A stretch of 46,677 nucleotides of DNA, taken from contig CAIVAT010000070.1 in assembly GCA_903903985.1 (NCBI GenBank), forward strand, positions 1 through 46,677. The letters run 5' to 3'. Positions 35,147-43,999 of this stretch are shown in pieces. The stretch is from an uncultured Bacteroidales bacterium. GTDB taxonomy: Bacteria; Bacteroidota; Bacteroidia; Bacteroidales; FEN-979. Position 1 is the stretch's first letter; each line of letters begins with the position of its first letter. The notes below the pieces were generated by a model. The model was not told the origin of the DNA. It ran no database searches and worked only from the letters and a program-made list of their open reading frames with translations. A program made the position numbers and the translations under genes.

Positions 35147-36643
35147 TCAGGCTGCCGCGAGCCTTGGCCTTTCAACAAGATAGGCAATGCCTGCAAAAAC
35201 AACCAGCAACAGTGTATGGAACATAAGCCGCAGGAATAAACTGCCCGGCACTGCATAAATACTGATTGCATACAACAGGAGTGCCAAACCGAGATAACCA
35301 AAGAATTTGCCCAGGTTGTAATTCACTGGGAAATAACGCTGTCCGACCAGGTATGAAATAACCATCATTCCACAGTAACAAATGAAGGTTGCCCAGGCAG
35401 AGCCCATATATCCGTGGATGAGATGATCAGCGCCAAGCGGGATCCACCAGAAATTAAGGGCCAGGGTGATCATTGCGCCAATCAATGAAATCCAGGCTCC
35501 CCAGATGGTCTTCGAAGTAAGCTTATACCAGATCGAAAGGTTGTAATAAACCCCCAGGAAAAGATTTGCCAGCATCAGAACAGGGATCACACCCTTTCCT
35601 TCCCAGTAATTTTTCCCGATGAGGTAACGCATGATAAAATCGTCGAGATAGACCATCGTTGCCAGGAAGATGAATGAAACCACCACAATGAAATAGTCCA
35701 TGATCCGTGCATACAGTATTTTTGAATCTTTTTCTTTGGCAGCTGCGAAAAAGAATGGTTCGGCAGCATATTTGTAAGCCTGGATGAAGATGGTCATCAG
35801 GATAGAAATCTTGTAACAGGCACTGTAGATGCCAACCTGGTAGGCGGCAATGCCCTCTGGAAGCAGGTACCTGAGCAGTAAACGGTCGAATGTTTCATTT
35901 ACAATGCCCGCCATCCCTGCAAACAACAAAGGAAATGCAAAGATCAGCATCGTTTTCAGCAGTTTTGGGTCCAGTTTCCACCGCATCCCGGTAAACTGCG
36001 GAATTAACAGCAACAGGGTCACGGCGCTGGCAATCAGGTTGGCGATAAATATGTATTCAATGCCCCAATCCTGCCGGTATACCAGGTGAATCATCCCGTT
36101 CAGGAGGGTCCATGACTCATGTTGGTGGACAAAGGGACAAAAAAGAAGAAAAAACAGGTTCAACCCGATGTTGACCGCGATGTTGGCTATGTTGATCGCC
36201 GCAAACTTCAGCGCTTTGTTCTGTGACCTGAGGCGCGCGAAAGGAATTTTTGAAAGCACATCAAGCCCCAGCATCCAGGCAAACCACAGCACATATTCGG
36301 GATGGTCGGCATAGTCTATCCATCCGGCAATGGATTGTGCAAAAACAGAAGCAAGGAAAAGGAAAACCAACGTCGAGAAAATCAGGGAGATCATCCCTGT
36401 ACTGAAAACCTTCTCTTTGTTTGATTCGCTTTCATTAAACCGGAAAAAAGCCGTTTCCATGCCATAGGTCAGGACAACAATCAGGAAGGCAGCATAGGCG
36501 TAAAAAACATTGACCGTTCCATATTCACCTGGCAGAAACACCCGGGTATAAAGCCATACAAGCAAGTATCCCAGCACACGCCCGAGAACACTTGATAGTC
36601 CATAGACAGCCGTTTGCCCCGCGAGTTTTTTCAGTGGATTCAT
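35147..36643 (-). CDS. Polysaccharide flippase (Wzx/MATE-type, MOP superfamily)
   Basis: The 498-residue protein has about 12-14 membrane helices. Its N-terminus (KLAGQTAVYGLSSVLGRVLG) is typical of polysaccharide biosynthesis flippases. Other family features are FLPGEYGTVNVFYAYAAFL, YGMETAFFRF and LLRYLLPEGIAAYQVGIYSA. It likely moves an undecaprenyl-linked glycan or lipid precursor across the inner membrane. The ATG at 36643 is chosen; a longer frame would translate a Met/Gln-rich microrepeat. It starts the minus-strand run followed by dut. A -7-like TATCTTTG (36656-36649) lies just 5 bases before this ATG, so the real start could instead be further inside. Confidence 0.82.
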   Translation of the reverse strand: MNPLKKLAGQTAVYGLSSVLGRVLGYLLVWLYTRVFLPGEYGTVNVFYAYAAFLIVVLTYGMETAFFRFNESESNKEKVFSTGMISLIFSTLVFLFLASVFAQSIAGWIDYADHPEYVLWFAWMLGLDVLSKIPFARLRSQNKALKFAAINIANIAVNIGLNLFFLLFCPFVHQHESWTLLNGMIHLVYRQDWGIEYIFIANLIASAVTLLLLIPQFTGMRWKLDPKLLKTMLIFAFPLLFAGMAGIVNETFDRLLLRYLLPEGIAAYQVGIYSACYKISILMTIFIQAYKYAAEPFFFAAAKEKDSKILYARIMDYFIVVVSFIFLATMVYLDDFIMRYLIGKNYWEGKGVIPVLMLANLFLGVYYNLSIWYKLTSKTIWGAWISLIGAMITLALNFWWIPLGADHLIHGYMGSAWATFICYCGMMVISYLVGQRYFPVNYNLGKFFGYLGLALLLYAISIYAVPGSLFLRLMFHTLLLVVFAGIAYLVERPRLAAA

Positions 36644-36660
36644 TGGAACAAAGATATTTG

Positions 36661-36712
36661 TTTTTTGCATTGTTTGCATGGTCTTCATTGTTTGCATTGT
36701 TGGCATTATGAT
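36661..36712. repeat. Short imperfect microrepeat between divergent genes
   Basis: The phrase TTTGCATTG or close variants recurs about four times (TTGCATTGTTTGCATGG, TTCATTGTTTGCATTGTTGG). It fills the gap between the flippase and RNase H starts. Confidence 0.55.
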
Positions 36713-36725
36713 TAATTTTGTCCCC

Positions 36726-37358
36726 ATGCCCAAAAATAAATTTTACGTTGTCTGGCAAGGCAAAAAGCCGGGAATTTACAACAGTTGGAGCGACTGCAAA
36801 AAGCAGGTTGACGGCATTGCCGGCGCCATGTACAAAGGATTTCCGACACTTGACCTGGCAAAAAGCGCTTTGAACGACGACCCGCGGAAATACATGACCA
36901 AAGGATTGAATGCTCCTAAAAAAGTGGTCTGTTCAAATCCATTGATCGGGAACCCTGTTGCCGACAGCATCAGCGCGGATGCAGCCTGTGCCGGAAACCC
37001 CGGGATATTGGAATACCGCGGTGTGGATACAAAATCCGGCGCCGAACTTTTCCGCATGGGTCCATTCCCGGAGGGAACGGTCAACCTGGGTGAATTCCTG
37101 GGCATTGTTCATGCATTGGCTTACCTGAAGCAACGGAATTGCGACTGGCCGGTATATTCCGATTCGCGCACGGCCATTGCCTGGGTGAAAAAAAAAGCCA
37201 TCAACACCAACCTGGTTGTGTCTCCAAAAAACAAACAGCTTTTCGAACTGGTCGAAAGGGCTTTGAAATGGCTCCGTGAAAACAAATGGCCGAATAAAAT
37301 CCTGAAATGGGAAACTGAATACTGGGGGGAGATCCCGGCCGATTTCGGGAGAAAATGA
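36726..37358 (+). CDS. rnhA: Ribonuclease H1 with N-terminal viroplasmin/HBD domain
   Basis: The 210-residue protein starts with the hybrid-binding viroplasmin domain (FYVVWQGKKPGIYNSWSDCK, YKGFPTLDLAKSAL). The RNase H domain begins near residue 75. Catalytic acidic residues are visible in ISADAACAGNPG (Asp), NLGEFLGIVHALAYL (Glu), VYSDSRTAIAWVKKK (Asp) and IPADFGRK (Asp). It degrades RNA in RNA-DNA hybrids. The ATG at 36726 is chosen because the domain starts at once. TAATTTTG (36713-36720) lies right before it, which would make a leaderless transcript. Its TGA abuts the YraN stop at 37359, so the two genes converge without a gap. Confidence 0.93.
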   Translation: MPKNKFYVVWQGKKPGIYNSWSDCKKQVDGIAGAMYKGFPTLDLAKSALNDDPRKYMTKGLNAPKKVVCSNPLIGNPVADSISADAACAGNPGILEYRGVDTKSGAELFRMGPFPEGTVNLGEFLGIVHALAYLKQRNCDWPVYSDSRTAIAWVKKKAINTNLVVSPKNKQLFELVERALKWLRENKWPNKILKWETEYWGEIPADFGRK

Positions 37359-37724
37359 TCAGGGCAGCGTGGCATAGAACGCATCCACAATGTGGTTGAT
37401 GGTTTCCCCCTCCTGCTTCACTAAAATGCTGATGATGTCAAACCGCACTTCACCATATTGCCGCTTATAGTTCACATAGGCGTTGGCAGCGCGAACCAGG
37501 ATCCGTTGTTTACTCTTCGTTACAGATGCTTCAGGTTCTGCCCGGGCATTTGAAGTGCGGGTTTTCACCTCCACGATCACCACAAAATTGCCGTCACGGG
37601 CAATGATATCGATCTCCTCCTTGCCAAACCTCCAGTTCCGTTCCAGGATGCGATAGCCTTTTCCCTCCAGGTGGGCCACAGCGATCGCCTCACCGGCCTT
37701 GCCCAATTCGATGTGGTCTTTCAT
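37359..37724 (-). CDS. YraN family (UPF0102) putative endonuclease
   Basis: The 121-residue protein has the family landmarks GKAGEAIAVAHLEGKGYRIL, NWRFGKEEIDIIARDG and VVIVEVKTRTS, a PD-(D/E)XK-like nuclease arrangement (Glu, Asp, Glu-X-Lys). These proteins are widely conserved, and a Holliday-junction or DNA-processing role is suspected but unproven. It converges with RNase H. Confidence 0.93.
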   Translation of the reverse strand: MKDHIELGKAGEAIAVAHLEGKGYRILERNWRFGKEEIDIIARDGNFVVIVEVKTRTSNARAEPEASVTKSKQRILVRAANAYVNYKRQYGEVRFDIISILVKQEGETINHIVDAFYATLP

Positions 37725-37763
37725 GTGGCGTCAGGTTGGATCGCGATTTTCTTTCTTGGTGTT

Positions 37764-37839
37764 CATTGTGCCTTCTTTGTGCCCTTTGTGGTTCAATGAC
37801 TAAAAATTAACCACAAAGATTTGCACAAAGTTCACAATG
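37764..37839. repeat. Dispersed ACCACAAAG-type inverted repeat, copy 2 (nearly complete hairpin)
   Basis: CTTTGTGGTT (37784-37793) pairs with AACCACAAAG (37809-37818), CTTTGTGC (37775-37782) with GCACAAAG (37823-37830), and CATTGTG (37764-37770) with CACAATG (37833-37839). It is related to the element at 23612-23697. Confidence 0.75.
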
Positions 37840-37902
37840 TCTTAACAATCGGCCTTTTTTGAAATGATTAATCGGGAAAAACGGAAAAGGTAATGCGGAT
37901 TG

Positions 37903-38802
37903 TTAATAAAATGAAAGTTCAACCTCCTGGCCAACTGTTAAACTAACTTTCCTGCCCATGATCAGGGCCAGGTTCGTATCCAGGTGTCCGGCCGGAAAAT
38001 TAAAACAAACCGGGAATGGATACTCCTTCACCGCGTCTGCAATGATCTCGTTGGCGTTCTTCCCAAAGGGGATGGGGTTGTCGTTCATGCCGGTCATCCC
38101 GCCGACAATCAGCCCCTTCAGATGATCCAGTTTCCCTGCCCGCTTCATGGTCATCATCATCCGGTCGATGTGATAAAGGTATTCATCCACATCTTCCAGG
38201 AACAATATCTTTCCGGCAGTATCCGGCTCCGAGGCAGAACCCATCAGGCTGTGCAGGATAGAGAGATTTCCGCCCGTAAGCTCTCCTTCTGCCTGGCCAT
38301 CGCGCGAAAGGAACGGCCTTGGATAGGAATAACAGATCCGTTTCCCAAAGAGCGCATTCACCAGGGTTTCTTTGGTTTCATCCCTGTGCTCCCCCCTGAA
38401 ATTGACCGGCATGGCAGCATGCAGGGTCTCTGTGCCCAATTGCCGCTGGATATGCGCATGAAGTACCGTTGTATCACTGAACCCGACGATCCATTTCGGA
38501 TGTTCACGAAACCCGGTAAAATCCAGGTTGTCGATGATCCTTAACGTGCCATATCCGCCACGAGAACAGATGATCGCTCTGATTTTCCGATCATCCAGCA
38601 TATGCTGAAAATCCCTGCAACGCTGTTCGTCCGAACCGGCAAACTGATGCTGCCTGCTGAAAATGTAACTTCCAAGCACCACCTCCAGGTCGTACCGTTG
38701 AAAAAAACGGATGGCCGGATGCACCTCTTCGAAAGTGATGCTGCGGGCTGGCGAGACAATGGCGATCTTATCGCCTTTTTTAAGATAGGCAGGTCTAACC
38801 AT
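37903..38802 (-). CDS. S66 family muramoyltetrapeptide LD-carboxypeptidase
   Basis: The 299-residue protein has the S66 landmarks: an N-terminal DKIAIVSPARSI, CSRGGYGTLRIID, the nucleophile region WIVGFSDTTVLH, the middle GGNLSILHSLMGS with FLEDVDEYLYHIDRMM, and a C-terminal FPAGHLDTNLALIMG carrying the catalytic His. The enzyme removes the terminal D-Ala from murein tetrapeptides for cell-wall recycling. Relatives (MccF) cleave peptide antibiotics. There is no signal peptide, so it acts in the cytoplasm. It is divergent from metG. Confidence 0.93.
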   Translation of the reverse strand: MVRPAYLKKGDKIAIVSPARSITFEEVHPAIRFFQRYDLEVVLGSYIFSRQHQFAGSDEQRCRDFQHMLDDRKIRAIICSRGGYGTLRIIDNLDFTGFREHPKWIVGFSDTTVLHAHIQRQLGTETLHAAMPVNFRGEHRDETKETLVNALFGKRICYSYPRPFLSRDGQAEGELTGGNLSILHSLMGSASEPDTAGKILFLEDVDEYLYHIDRMMMTMKRAGKLDHLKGLIVGGMTGMNDNPIPFGKNANEIIADAVKEYPFPVCFNFPAGHLDTNLALIMGRKVSLTVGQEVELSFY

Positions 38803-38855
38803 GCCTCAAAAGTAAGAAAAAGGTTGTTCCTGATCAGGCCTTTTTCAATATTTCA

Positions 38856-38863
38856 TATCTTTG
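38856..38863 (+). promoter_or_regulatory. -7 element upstream of metG
   Basis: TATCTTTG matches the -7 consensus and lies 33 bases before the metG ATG. The nearest TTG upstream (38824-38826) is about 29 bases away, longer than usual. Confidence 0.45.
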
Positions 38864-38896
38864 CGCCTCCTTTTGCAATTCTTTTTGCCTGATCCC

Positions 38897-40948
38897 ATGA
38901 ACGATAAACCCGAATTCAAACGATATACCGTAACCTCTGCCCTGCCCTATGCCAATGGGCCCATCCATATCGGACACCTTGCGGGGGTTTATGTTCCGGC
39001 CGATATTTATGTCAGGTTTCTGCGCATGAACGGCGCCGATGTCATTTTCATCGGGGGTTCTGATGAGCATGGGGTCCCCATCACCATCAAGGCGCTCCAG
39101 CAGGGTGTTTCCCCCCAGGATATCGTTGACAAATATCACGGGATCATTAAAAAATCATTCGAGGATTTTGGGATTTCCTTCGACATATACTCCCGCACTT
39201 CCAACCCGGTGCATCATGAAACCGCATCTGCTTTTTTTCTCAAGATGTATGAAGCCGGGCAGTTCATCGAAAAAATATCAGATCAGTATTACGATGAAGC
39301 TACCGGGCAGTTCCTCGCCGACCGGTACATCACCGGAACATGCCCCCATTGCGGATCCGAAAAGGCCTATGGAGATCAATGCGAAAAATGCGGCACCTCG
39401 CTCAACGCCACCGACCTGATTGAACCAAAATCAGTGCTCAGCGGAAATAAACCGGTATTGCGCGAAACAAGGCATTGGTTCCTGCCGCTGGATGCCTATG
39501 AACCCTGGCTGCGTGAGTGGATCCTTGAAGGCCATAAAGATGACTGGAAAATCAATGTTTATGGACAATGCAAGTCATGGATCGACCAGGGGCTGCAACC
39601 ACGCGCTGTTACCCGCGACCTCGACTGGGGAGTGAAAGTGCCGGTGAAAGGCGCCGAGGGAAAAGTACTTTACGTTTGGTTCGACGCACCGATCGGATAT
39701 ATTTCAGCCACCAGGGAACTGACCCCGGATTGGGAAAAATACTGGAAAGACCCGGGATCCAAACTCGTGCACTTTATCGGCAAAGACAACATTGTTTTTC
39801 ACTGCATCATCTTCCCCGCGATGCTGAAAGCAGAAGGCACCTATATTCTGCCCGACAACGTTCCTGCCAATGAATTCCTGAACCTGGAAGGTGATAAAAT
39901 ATCCACCTCGCGTAACTGGGCCGTATGGCTGCATGAATATCTCGAAGCATTTCCCGGCAAACAGGATGTGCTGAGGTATGTATTGACATCGGCCGCCCCG
40001 GAAACCAAGGATAACGATTTCACATGGAAGGATTTTCAGACCAGGAACAACAGTGAACTGGTCGCCATCCTCGGGAATTTTATAAACCGGACCATGGTGC
40101 TGACCCATAAATATTTTGAAGGGAAGGTTCCTGAAATTGCTGCCCTTACGGATTATGACAACGCGACCATGGAAGAGATGCGGCAAATACCCGGCCGCAT
40201 TGCCGTGAGCATTCAGGGGTACCGTTTCCGTGAAGCCCTGGCAGAAATGATGAACCTGGCCCGGCTGGGAAACAAATATCTCACCGACAATGAACCGTGG
40301 AAGGTCTTCAGTAGCGACCCTGACAGGGTAGGTACTGTTTTGAACATCTCCCTGCAGATTTGCGCCCAACTCTCCATTGTTGCCGAACCTTTCCTGCCTT
40401 TTTCTGCCGCAAAAATCAGGAAAACCTTAAACCTGCCATTGTTCAGCTGGGACGAGGCCATAAAGCTGAACTGGCTCCCGGCCGGGCATGTGCTGGACCA
40501 GCCTGCCCTGCTTTTTGAAAAAATTGAAGATCCTGCCATCCAGGAACAGGTCAAAAAACTGCTGGATACAAAGCTGGCCAATGAGGCAGCCCAATCCAAA
40601 ACGCCCATGAAACCGGGCAAAGAGGCCATCCAGTTCGAGGATTTTGCAAAAATGGACATCCGTGCCGGCACCATCCTGGAGGCGGAGAAGGTGCCAAAAA
40701 CCGACAAGCTGCTGAAACTGAAGATCGACACGGGCCTCGATCAGCGAACCGTTGTTTCAGGAATCGCCAAATTTTTCAATCCCGAAGAGATCATTGGCAA
40801 ACGCGTTTGCATCCTCGTCAACCTTGATCCCCGGAAACTCAAAGGCATCGAATCGCAGGGGATGATCCTGATGGCCGAAAATCCCGACGGAACCCTCTTC
40901 TTTGTCACCACCGACGAAGGCTCCGTGAATGGCGCTGATATCAAATAA
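38897..40948 (+). CDS. metG: Methionyl-tRNA synthetase with C-terminal tRNA-binding domain
   Basis: The 683-residue protein charges tRNA-Met. The class I HIGH motif is in [19 protein letters not shown] near residue 25. A zinc knuckle is visible as [18 protein letters not shown] (about 150-167). The KMSKS equivalent is [12 protein letters not shown] (about 340). The C-terminal EMAP/Trbp111 domain covers about 580-683 ([39 protein letters not shown]). The ATG at 38897 fits the family N-terminus, and upstream in-frame residues belong to the promoter region. It is a single-copy housekeeping gene, useful for phylogenetic placement. Confidence 0.97.
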   Translation: MNDKPEFKRYTVTSALPYANGPIHIGHLAGVYVPADIYVRFLRMNGADVIFIGGSDEHGVPITIKALQQGVSPQDIVDKYHGIIKKSFEDFGISFDIYSRTSNPVHHETASAFFLKMYEAGQFIEKISDQYYDEATGQFLADRYITGTCPHCGSEKAYGDQCEKCGTSLNATDLIEPKSVLSGNKPVLRETRHWFLPLDAYEPWLREWILEGHKDDWKINVYGQCKSWIDQGLQPRAVTRDLDWGVKVPVKGAEGKVLYVWFDAPIGYISATRELTPDWEKYWKDPGSKLVHFIGKDNIVFHCIIFPAMLKAEGTYILPDNVPANEFLNLEGDKISTSRNWAVWLHEYLEAFPGKQDVLRYVLTSAAPETKDNDFTWKDFQTRNNSELVAILGNFINRTMVLTHKYFEGKVPEIAALTDYDNATMEEMRQIPGRIAVSIQGYRFREALAEMMNLARLGNKYLTDNEPWKVFSSDPDRVGTVLNISLQICAQLSIVAEPFLPFSAAKIRKTLNLPLFSWDEAIKLNWLPAGHVLDQPALLFEKIEDPAIQEQVKKLLDTKLANEAAQSKTPMKPGKEAIQFEDFAKMDIRAGTILEAEKVPKTDKLLKLKIDTGLDQRTVVSGIAKFFNPEEIIGKRVCILVNLDPRKLKGIESQGMILMAENPDGTLFFVTTDEGSVNGADIK

Positions 40949-41054
40949 AAAGTATTATTTTTGCAGTGGAAATCGGAAATTAAACCAACAACGTTAATGG
41001 TCTCAATTTTACTTCAACCTTTTTAATTCGTTGTTCAATATTCGATGTTCTTCC

Positions 41055-41126
41055 GGCCCTGTAGTTCAATGGATAGAACGGAAGTTTCCTAAACTTTAAA
41101 TCCAGGTTCGATTCCTGGTGGGGCTA
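41055..41126 (+). tRNA. tRNA-Arg (anticodon CCU)
   Basis: A 72-nt cloverleaf can be drawn. The acceptor is GGCCCTG with TGGGGCT, with several G-T pairs. The D stem is GTTC/GAAC, the anticodon stem GAAGT/ACTTT around loop TTCCTAA, and the T arm CCAGG-TTCGATT-CCTGG. The discriminator is A, and CCA is not fully encoded. It reads AGG codons. Confidence 0.9.
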
Positions 41127-41136
41127 CCTGATAGTT

Positions 41137-41177
41137 AATAAAACCGCAGTAAATTAAACACTTACTGCGGTTTTATT
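41137..41177 (+). terminator. Intrinsic terminator after tRNA-Arg
   Basis: A perfect 16-bp stem (41137-41152 with 41162-41177) with a 9-base loop is followed by T residues. It lies 11 bases after the tRNA. Confidence 0.9.
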
Positions 41178-41304
41178 TTTTCAGGGGAATAATAGGGGGA
41201 ATAATAGTTGATATCCAAGTGGAGTTTTTCATTTGCAACTCCTTGATTCACTTTTCGTTTTCCTCAGATTCCTCCCATAATAAGTTAAAGTTTTGTTAAA
41301 GTCC

Positions 41305-41335
41305 TTGACAAAGCTTTTCATTCGCAGTACCTTTG
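41305..41335 (+). promoter_or_regulatory. Bacteroidota promoter for the 70-residue protein gene
   Basis: TTG (41305-41307) is followed by 20 bases and TACCTTTG (41328-41335). The predicted leader to the ATG at 41379 is about 40 nt. Confidence 0.75.
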
Positions 41336-41378
41336 TTTGTAATCAATCTAAATTAATAATCATTTAAAACAAAAAGCT

Positions 41379-41591
41379 ATGGAAAAGTACATCATCCTTG
41401 GATATGCCATTCTTCTTGCCATTCTTTTTGATGGTTCAACAGGAAAGCAAAGCGCTGTAGTTGCACAAAAAGGAAATTTAACCTTTGACAATCCGCACCC
41501 GATTTATTCAGATTCTAAAACAGACACAGGAACTGATAGAACACGTTTAGTAAAAAATGTCAGTGCCGACCGCCACTTCCGTTACAGGTAA
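41379..41591 (+). CDS. Small exported or membrane protein, unknown
   Basis: The 70-residue product has one hydrophobic N-terminal segment (YIILGYAILLAILFDGST), then a polar tail rich in Asp, Ser, Thr and Arg (TFDNPHPIYSDSKTDTGTDR). I recognise no family. The gene is supported mainly by its setting: a near-consensus promoter about 45 bases before the ATG and an intrinsic terminator 45 bases after the stop make a compact single-gene unit of about 320 bases. The hydrophobic segment could be a signal peptide that releases a short peptide, or an anchor. Confidence 0.55.
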   Translation: MEKYIILGYAILLAILFDGSTGKQSAVVAQKGNLTFDNPHPIYSDSKTDTGTDRTRLVKNVSADRHFRYR

Positions 41592-41635
41592 TCGTATTGC
41601 AAACCCCAATATAAATTCACATTATTTTCGTTGAC

Positions 41636-41658
41636 AAACCATCCTCATTGGGTGGTTT
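41636..41658 (+). terminator. Intrinsic terminator of the 70-residue protein gene
   Basis: AAACCATCC (41636-41644) pairs with GGGTGGTTT (41650-41658) with one T-G pair and a 5-base loop, followed by more T. Confidence 0.85.
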
Positions 41659-41772
41659 TTTTTATCCCAAGCAGAAAATGTAATACTTCCTTTGGATATA
41701 CGTTTTAATTGAAATTCCAACATCAAGCACTTTTACGCTTAAAAGAATATTTTAAACTTGATTTTCTCTCCG

Positions 41773-42378
41773 ATGAGGTGCTTGAATGTATTGATTTTCA
41801 TACTTCTTTATGAACTTCTACCCACAAATGTAGCAAGTCAGGATGTTGCATATCTATCAGGAAAACTTGATTATTCCGAATGGAATGATTTTGATTATCG
41901 TGGAGCCAACTCCGCCCAAAATGAAGATTATCTGACCGGTGAAGAAAAGAAGGTTTATTATTACCTGAATTTGGCGAGGATGAATCCGAAATTATTTGCT
42001 GACACCTATCTTGGTTATCTTAAAAACTCCAAAGATTATTATGAAAGTAGCTTATATGAGGAATTACAGCGAATTAAACCCCGACCGATTTTAAAACCCA
42101 ACCGCAGACTTTTTGAATCCGCTCAATGCCATGCAATAGAATCTGGTGAACGTGGATTTGTTGGTCATGAAAGATTCAGATGTGAAGAATATTTTATGGG
42201 CGAATGTATCCACTATGGACAATCGGATGCATTAGAGATTGTAACCAGCTTGTTAATAGACAAATCTGTTACATCTTTGGGACACAGGAAAACTTGTTTG
42301 GGATATTTTACTGAAATGGGTGTTTCGATCCAACCACATAAAAGTTATGGGAAAAACGCTGTCTTGGATTTTGAATGA
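41773..42378 (+). CDS. Secreted CAP-domain protein
   Basis: The 201-residue protein has a probable signal peptide (RCLNVLIFILLYELLPTNVA). A CAP (SCP/PR-1-like) domain follows, with EEKKVYYYLNLARMNPKLFA, the His in AQCHAIESGERG, GECIHYGQSDALEIV and the C-terminal LGHRKTCLGYFTEMGVSI. These supply the His/Glu residues that line the CAP cleft. Bacterial CAP proteins are secreted and of varied, mostly unknown function. The ATG at 41773 is used; a TTG five codons upstream is also in frame. The domain ends with VLDFE, near the usual CAP end, so the gene is not obviously truncated. Confidence 0.82.
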   Translation: MRCLNVLIFILLYELLPTNVASQDVAYLSGKLDYSEWNDFDYRGANSAQNEDYLTGEEKKVYYYLNLARMNPKLFADTYLGYLKNSKDYYESSLYEELQRIKPRPILKPNRRLFESAQCHAIESGERGFVGHERFRCEEYFMGECIHYGQSDALEIVTSLLIDKSVTSLGHRKTCLGYFTEMGVSIQPHKSYGKNAVLDFE

Positions 42379-42462
42379 CCCGTTTTTCCAAATAACTCAA
42401 TAGAATACCACATGGGATAATCGAAAACAATAATATCCTGCATCCAAAAGACTTGTCAATTA

Positions 42463-42675
42463 TCACTGCCGCAAGGCATACCTATCCCTGATCTCACTTT
42501 CCTTCCTTTTATCATTGGTGTAAATGATCGTTCTGCCATCATCAAGAATCACAGGATACATGCCCACAATTGATCCCGCTGAAAGTTTTGGTTTCGGAAT
42601 CCTTTTCTGATGAATTGATATGTTCAGGCTTTTATTAAAGTCATTATTTGTTGATGCCTGCTGAACGTTTCTCAT
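42463..42675 (-). CDS. Possible small hypothetical protein
   Basis: This 70-residue frame encodes a polar, basic protein (RIPKPKLSAGSIVGMYPVIL, DDGRTIIYTNDKRKE) in the otherwise gene-free stretch 42379-42979. Composition is compatible with coding, but no promoter or family supports it. The rest of the stretch holds only the regulatory palindrome before the next gene. Confidence 0.4.
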   Translation of the reverse strand: MRNVQQASTNNDFNKSLNISIHQKRIPKPKLSAGSIVGMYPVILDDGRTIIYTNDKRKESEIRDRYALRQ

Positions 42676-42930
42676 GGCGTACCAAATTTTAGTTGTGATT
42701 ATGGAAAATGTTGAATTTTCCCTTCGATGATTATAACATCAACTTCGATAGAATATTTTTCAAGATCATACGGATTAACATAGAATTAACATTTGTGCCT
42801 ATTGGAAGTAGGCTGTAAATATGAAGCCGATTTCGAACACTTTAACAACTGTTTGTAATTAATTGAATGTCAGACAATAATCAAATTGTTAAGAGATGTT
42901 AAAAATAATTGCCAAAAAATTAGGAATCAC

Positions 42931-42952
42931 GATACTACATGTAGTATCTTTG
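42931..42952 (+). promoter_or_regulatory. 18-bp perfect palindrome overlapping a -7 promoter box
   Basis: GATACTACATGTAGTATC (42931-42948) is its own reverse complement. Its right end overlaps TATCTTTG (42945-42952), a consensus -7 element 28 bases before the ATG at 42980. A dimeric repressor bound here would block transcription. No matching -33 TTG is seen. Confidence 0.6.
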
Positions 42953-42979
42953 CACTCGATTTTAAAACTCAATAAACAA

Positions 42980-43273
42980 ATGAAAAAACTTGCATTTATT
43001 TTAGTTATTGCAGTTGTAGCCCTCATGACTTCATGCGGACCCAGCGCAAAAGAAAAAGAAGCAAAAAGAATTGCTGACTCTACCAAAGCGGCTGATTCAA
43101 TTGCATTGGTTCAGGCTCAACAACAGAGAACAGCCGATTCAATTGCTAAGGTTCAAATGATTCAGAAAAAAACCGCTGATTCAATTGCACATCAGGATTC
43201 GGTTGCAAAACACCTGATCAAACCTGCAAAAGCTGTAAAACCAGCTCCTGCAAAAAAAGCTCACAAAAAATAG
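42980..43273 (+). CDS. Small lipoprotein with Ala-Asp-Ser-Ile-Ala helical repeats
   Basis: The 97-residue protein has a lipoprotein signal (KLAFILVIAVVALMTSC|G). A predicted helical, strongly charged region follows in which ADSI or a variant recurs about every 11-16 residues (RIADSTKAADSIALVQ, RTADSIAKVQ, KTADSIAHQDSVAKH). A Lys/Pro/Ala-rich tail (KPAKAVKPAPAKKAHKK) ends it. It resembles small Lpp-like or DUF-type lipoproteins of Bacteroidota that may touch peptidoglycan or DNA-like polyanions with the basic tail; that role is a guess. The ATG at 42980 precedes the signal directly. A strong terminator follows 23 bases after the stop. Confidence 0.75.
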   Translation: MKKLAFILVIAVVALMTSCGPSAKEKEAKRIADSTKAADSIALVQAQQQRTADSIAKVQMIQKKTADSIAHQDSVAKHLIKPAKAVKPAPAKKAHKK

Positions 43274-43296
43274 TTTTTTGTCTATTAACCTGATTG

Positions 43297-43329
43297 AAAA
43301 AAGAGTTCAGTGTCACTGGACTCTTTTTT
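43297..43329 (+). terminator. Intrinsic terminator of the small lipoprotein gene
   Basis: Arms of 16 bases (43297-43312 and 43314-43329) pair with one G-T pair, beginning in A6 and ending in a T run. Confidence 0.85.
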
Positions 43330-43556
43330 TTGCGTTGACAAATCCCTTGCACTAACTGGAATAACCAATAATATCCAAATTTCATTTTTCTATCCCAACA
43401 ACCCATCCCTATCCCGTTCGAAAGGCTGAGCGACTTTGGGAACCATTTCTAAGCTATAAGGTTGGATTACTAAGATACGTAATATTTACCGATCGTTCCC
43501 CATTGACACAAACCCTAGTTCAAGTGGAGAAAATTTGCGAGAACGAAGGAACGGCA

Positions 43557-43999
43557 TTATCCTTTTGGTTTTATTGGTATCCAGATTTCTTCTTCTGAAG
43601 TGACGTCTTCGTTCTTGTATTTTTTACCTAATATTTCAAAATGCGGTCTGTCATCCAATGAGTATGCCGAGTTTGGCAACCATGTACCCAAGATATACTG
43701 GAACGTTGGAGCTGCCGCACTTGCTGCACCACGATATAAAAAGACGGCATAAAGTCCACTTTTCAAAATGAATGTTTCCATTTCTTCTGGAACTGTATCA
43801 AAATCTGTCACTTCAATGGTTGCCCATTTTTCAAATTCCTTGTTTGGGTTGAAATGCTCAAAAAACAGCGGGTCGAAAAGTTGTATCGAATAGAGTTCTG
43901 TTCCGACAGGATCATGAATTTCTTTCCTTCTTGGCATGAATGTATTCCAGAGTTCGAAGGTTCGATTGTTAGAAAAAGAGGTTGTGATCCGCATTCCTG
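43557..43999 (-). pseudogene. GyrI/AraC effector-binding-domain protein, 5' end removed by the IS21 element
   Basis: The sequence encodes most of a GyrI-like small-molecule-binding domain, including SFSNNRTFELWNTFMPRRKE, WATIEVTDFDTVPEEMETFI, GLYAVFLYRGAA, YILGTWLPNSAYSLDDRPHF and EEEIWIPIKPKG. Such domains bind hydrophobic ligands as stand-alone proteins or as parts of AraC/MerR regulators. The frame upstream of about 43999 continues only into the terminal repeats of the IS, so the first roughly 15-20 native residues are gone. The reading frame that runs through the IS repeats to 44063 offers an artificial start. Expression from the IS end is possible but unproven. Confidence 0.75.
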
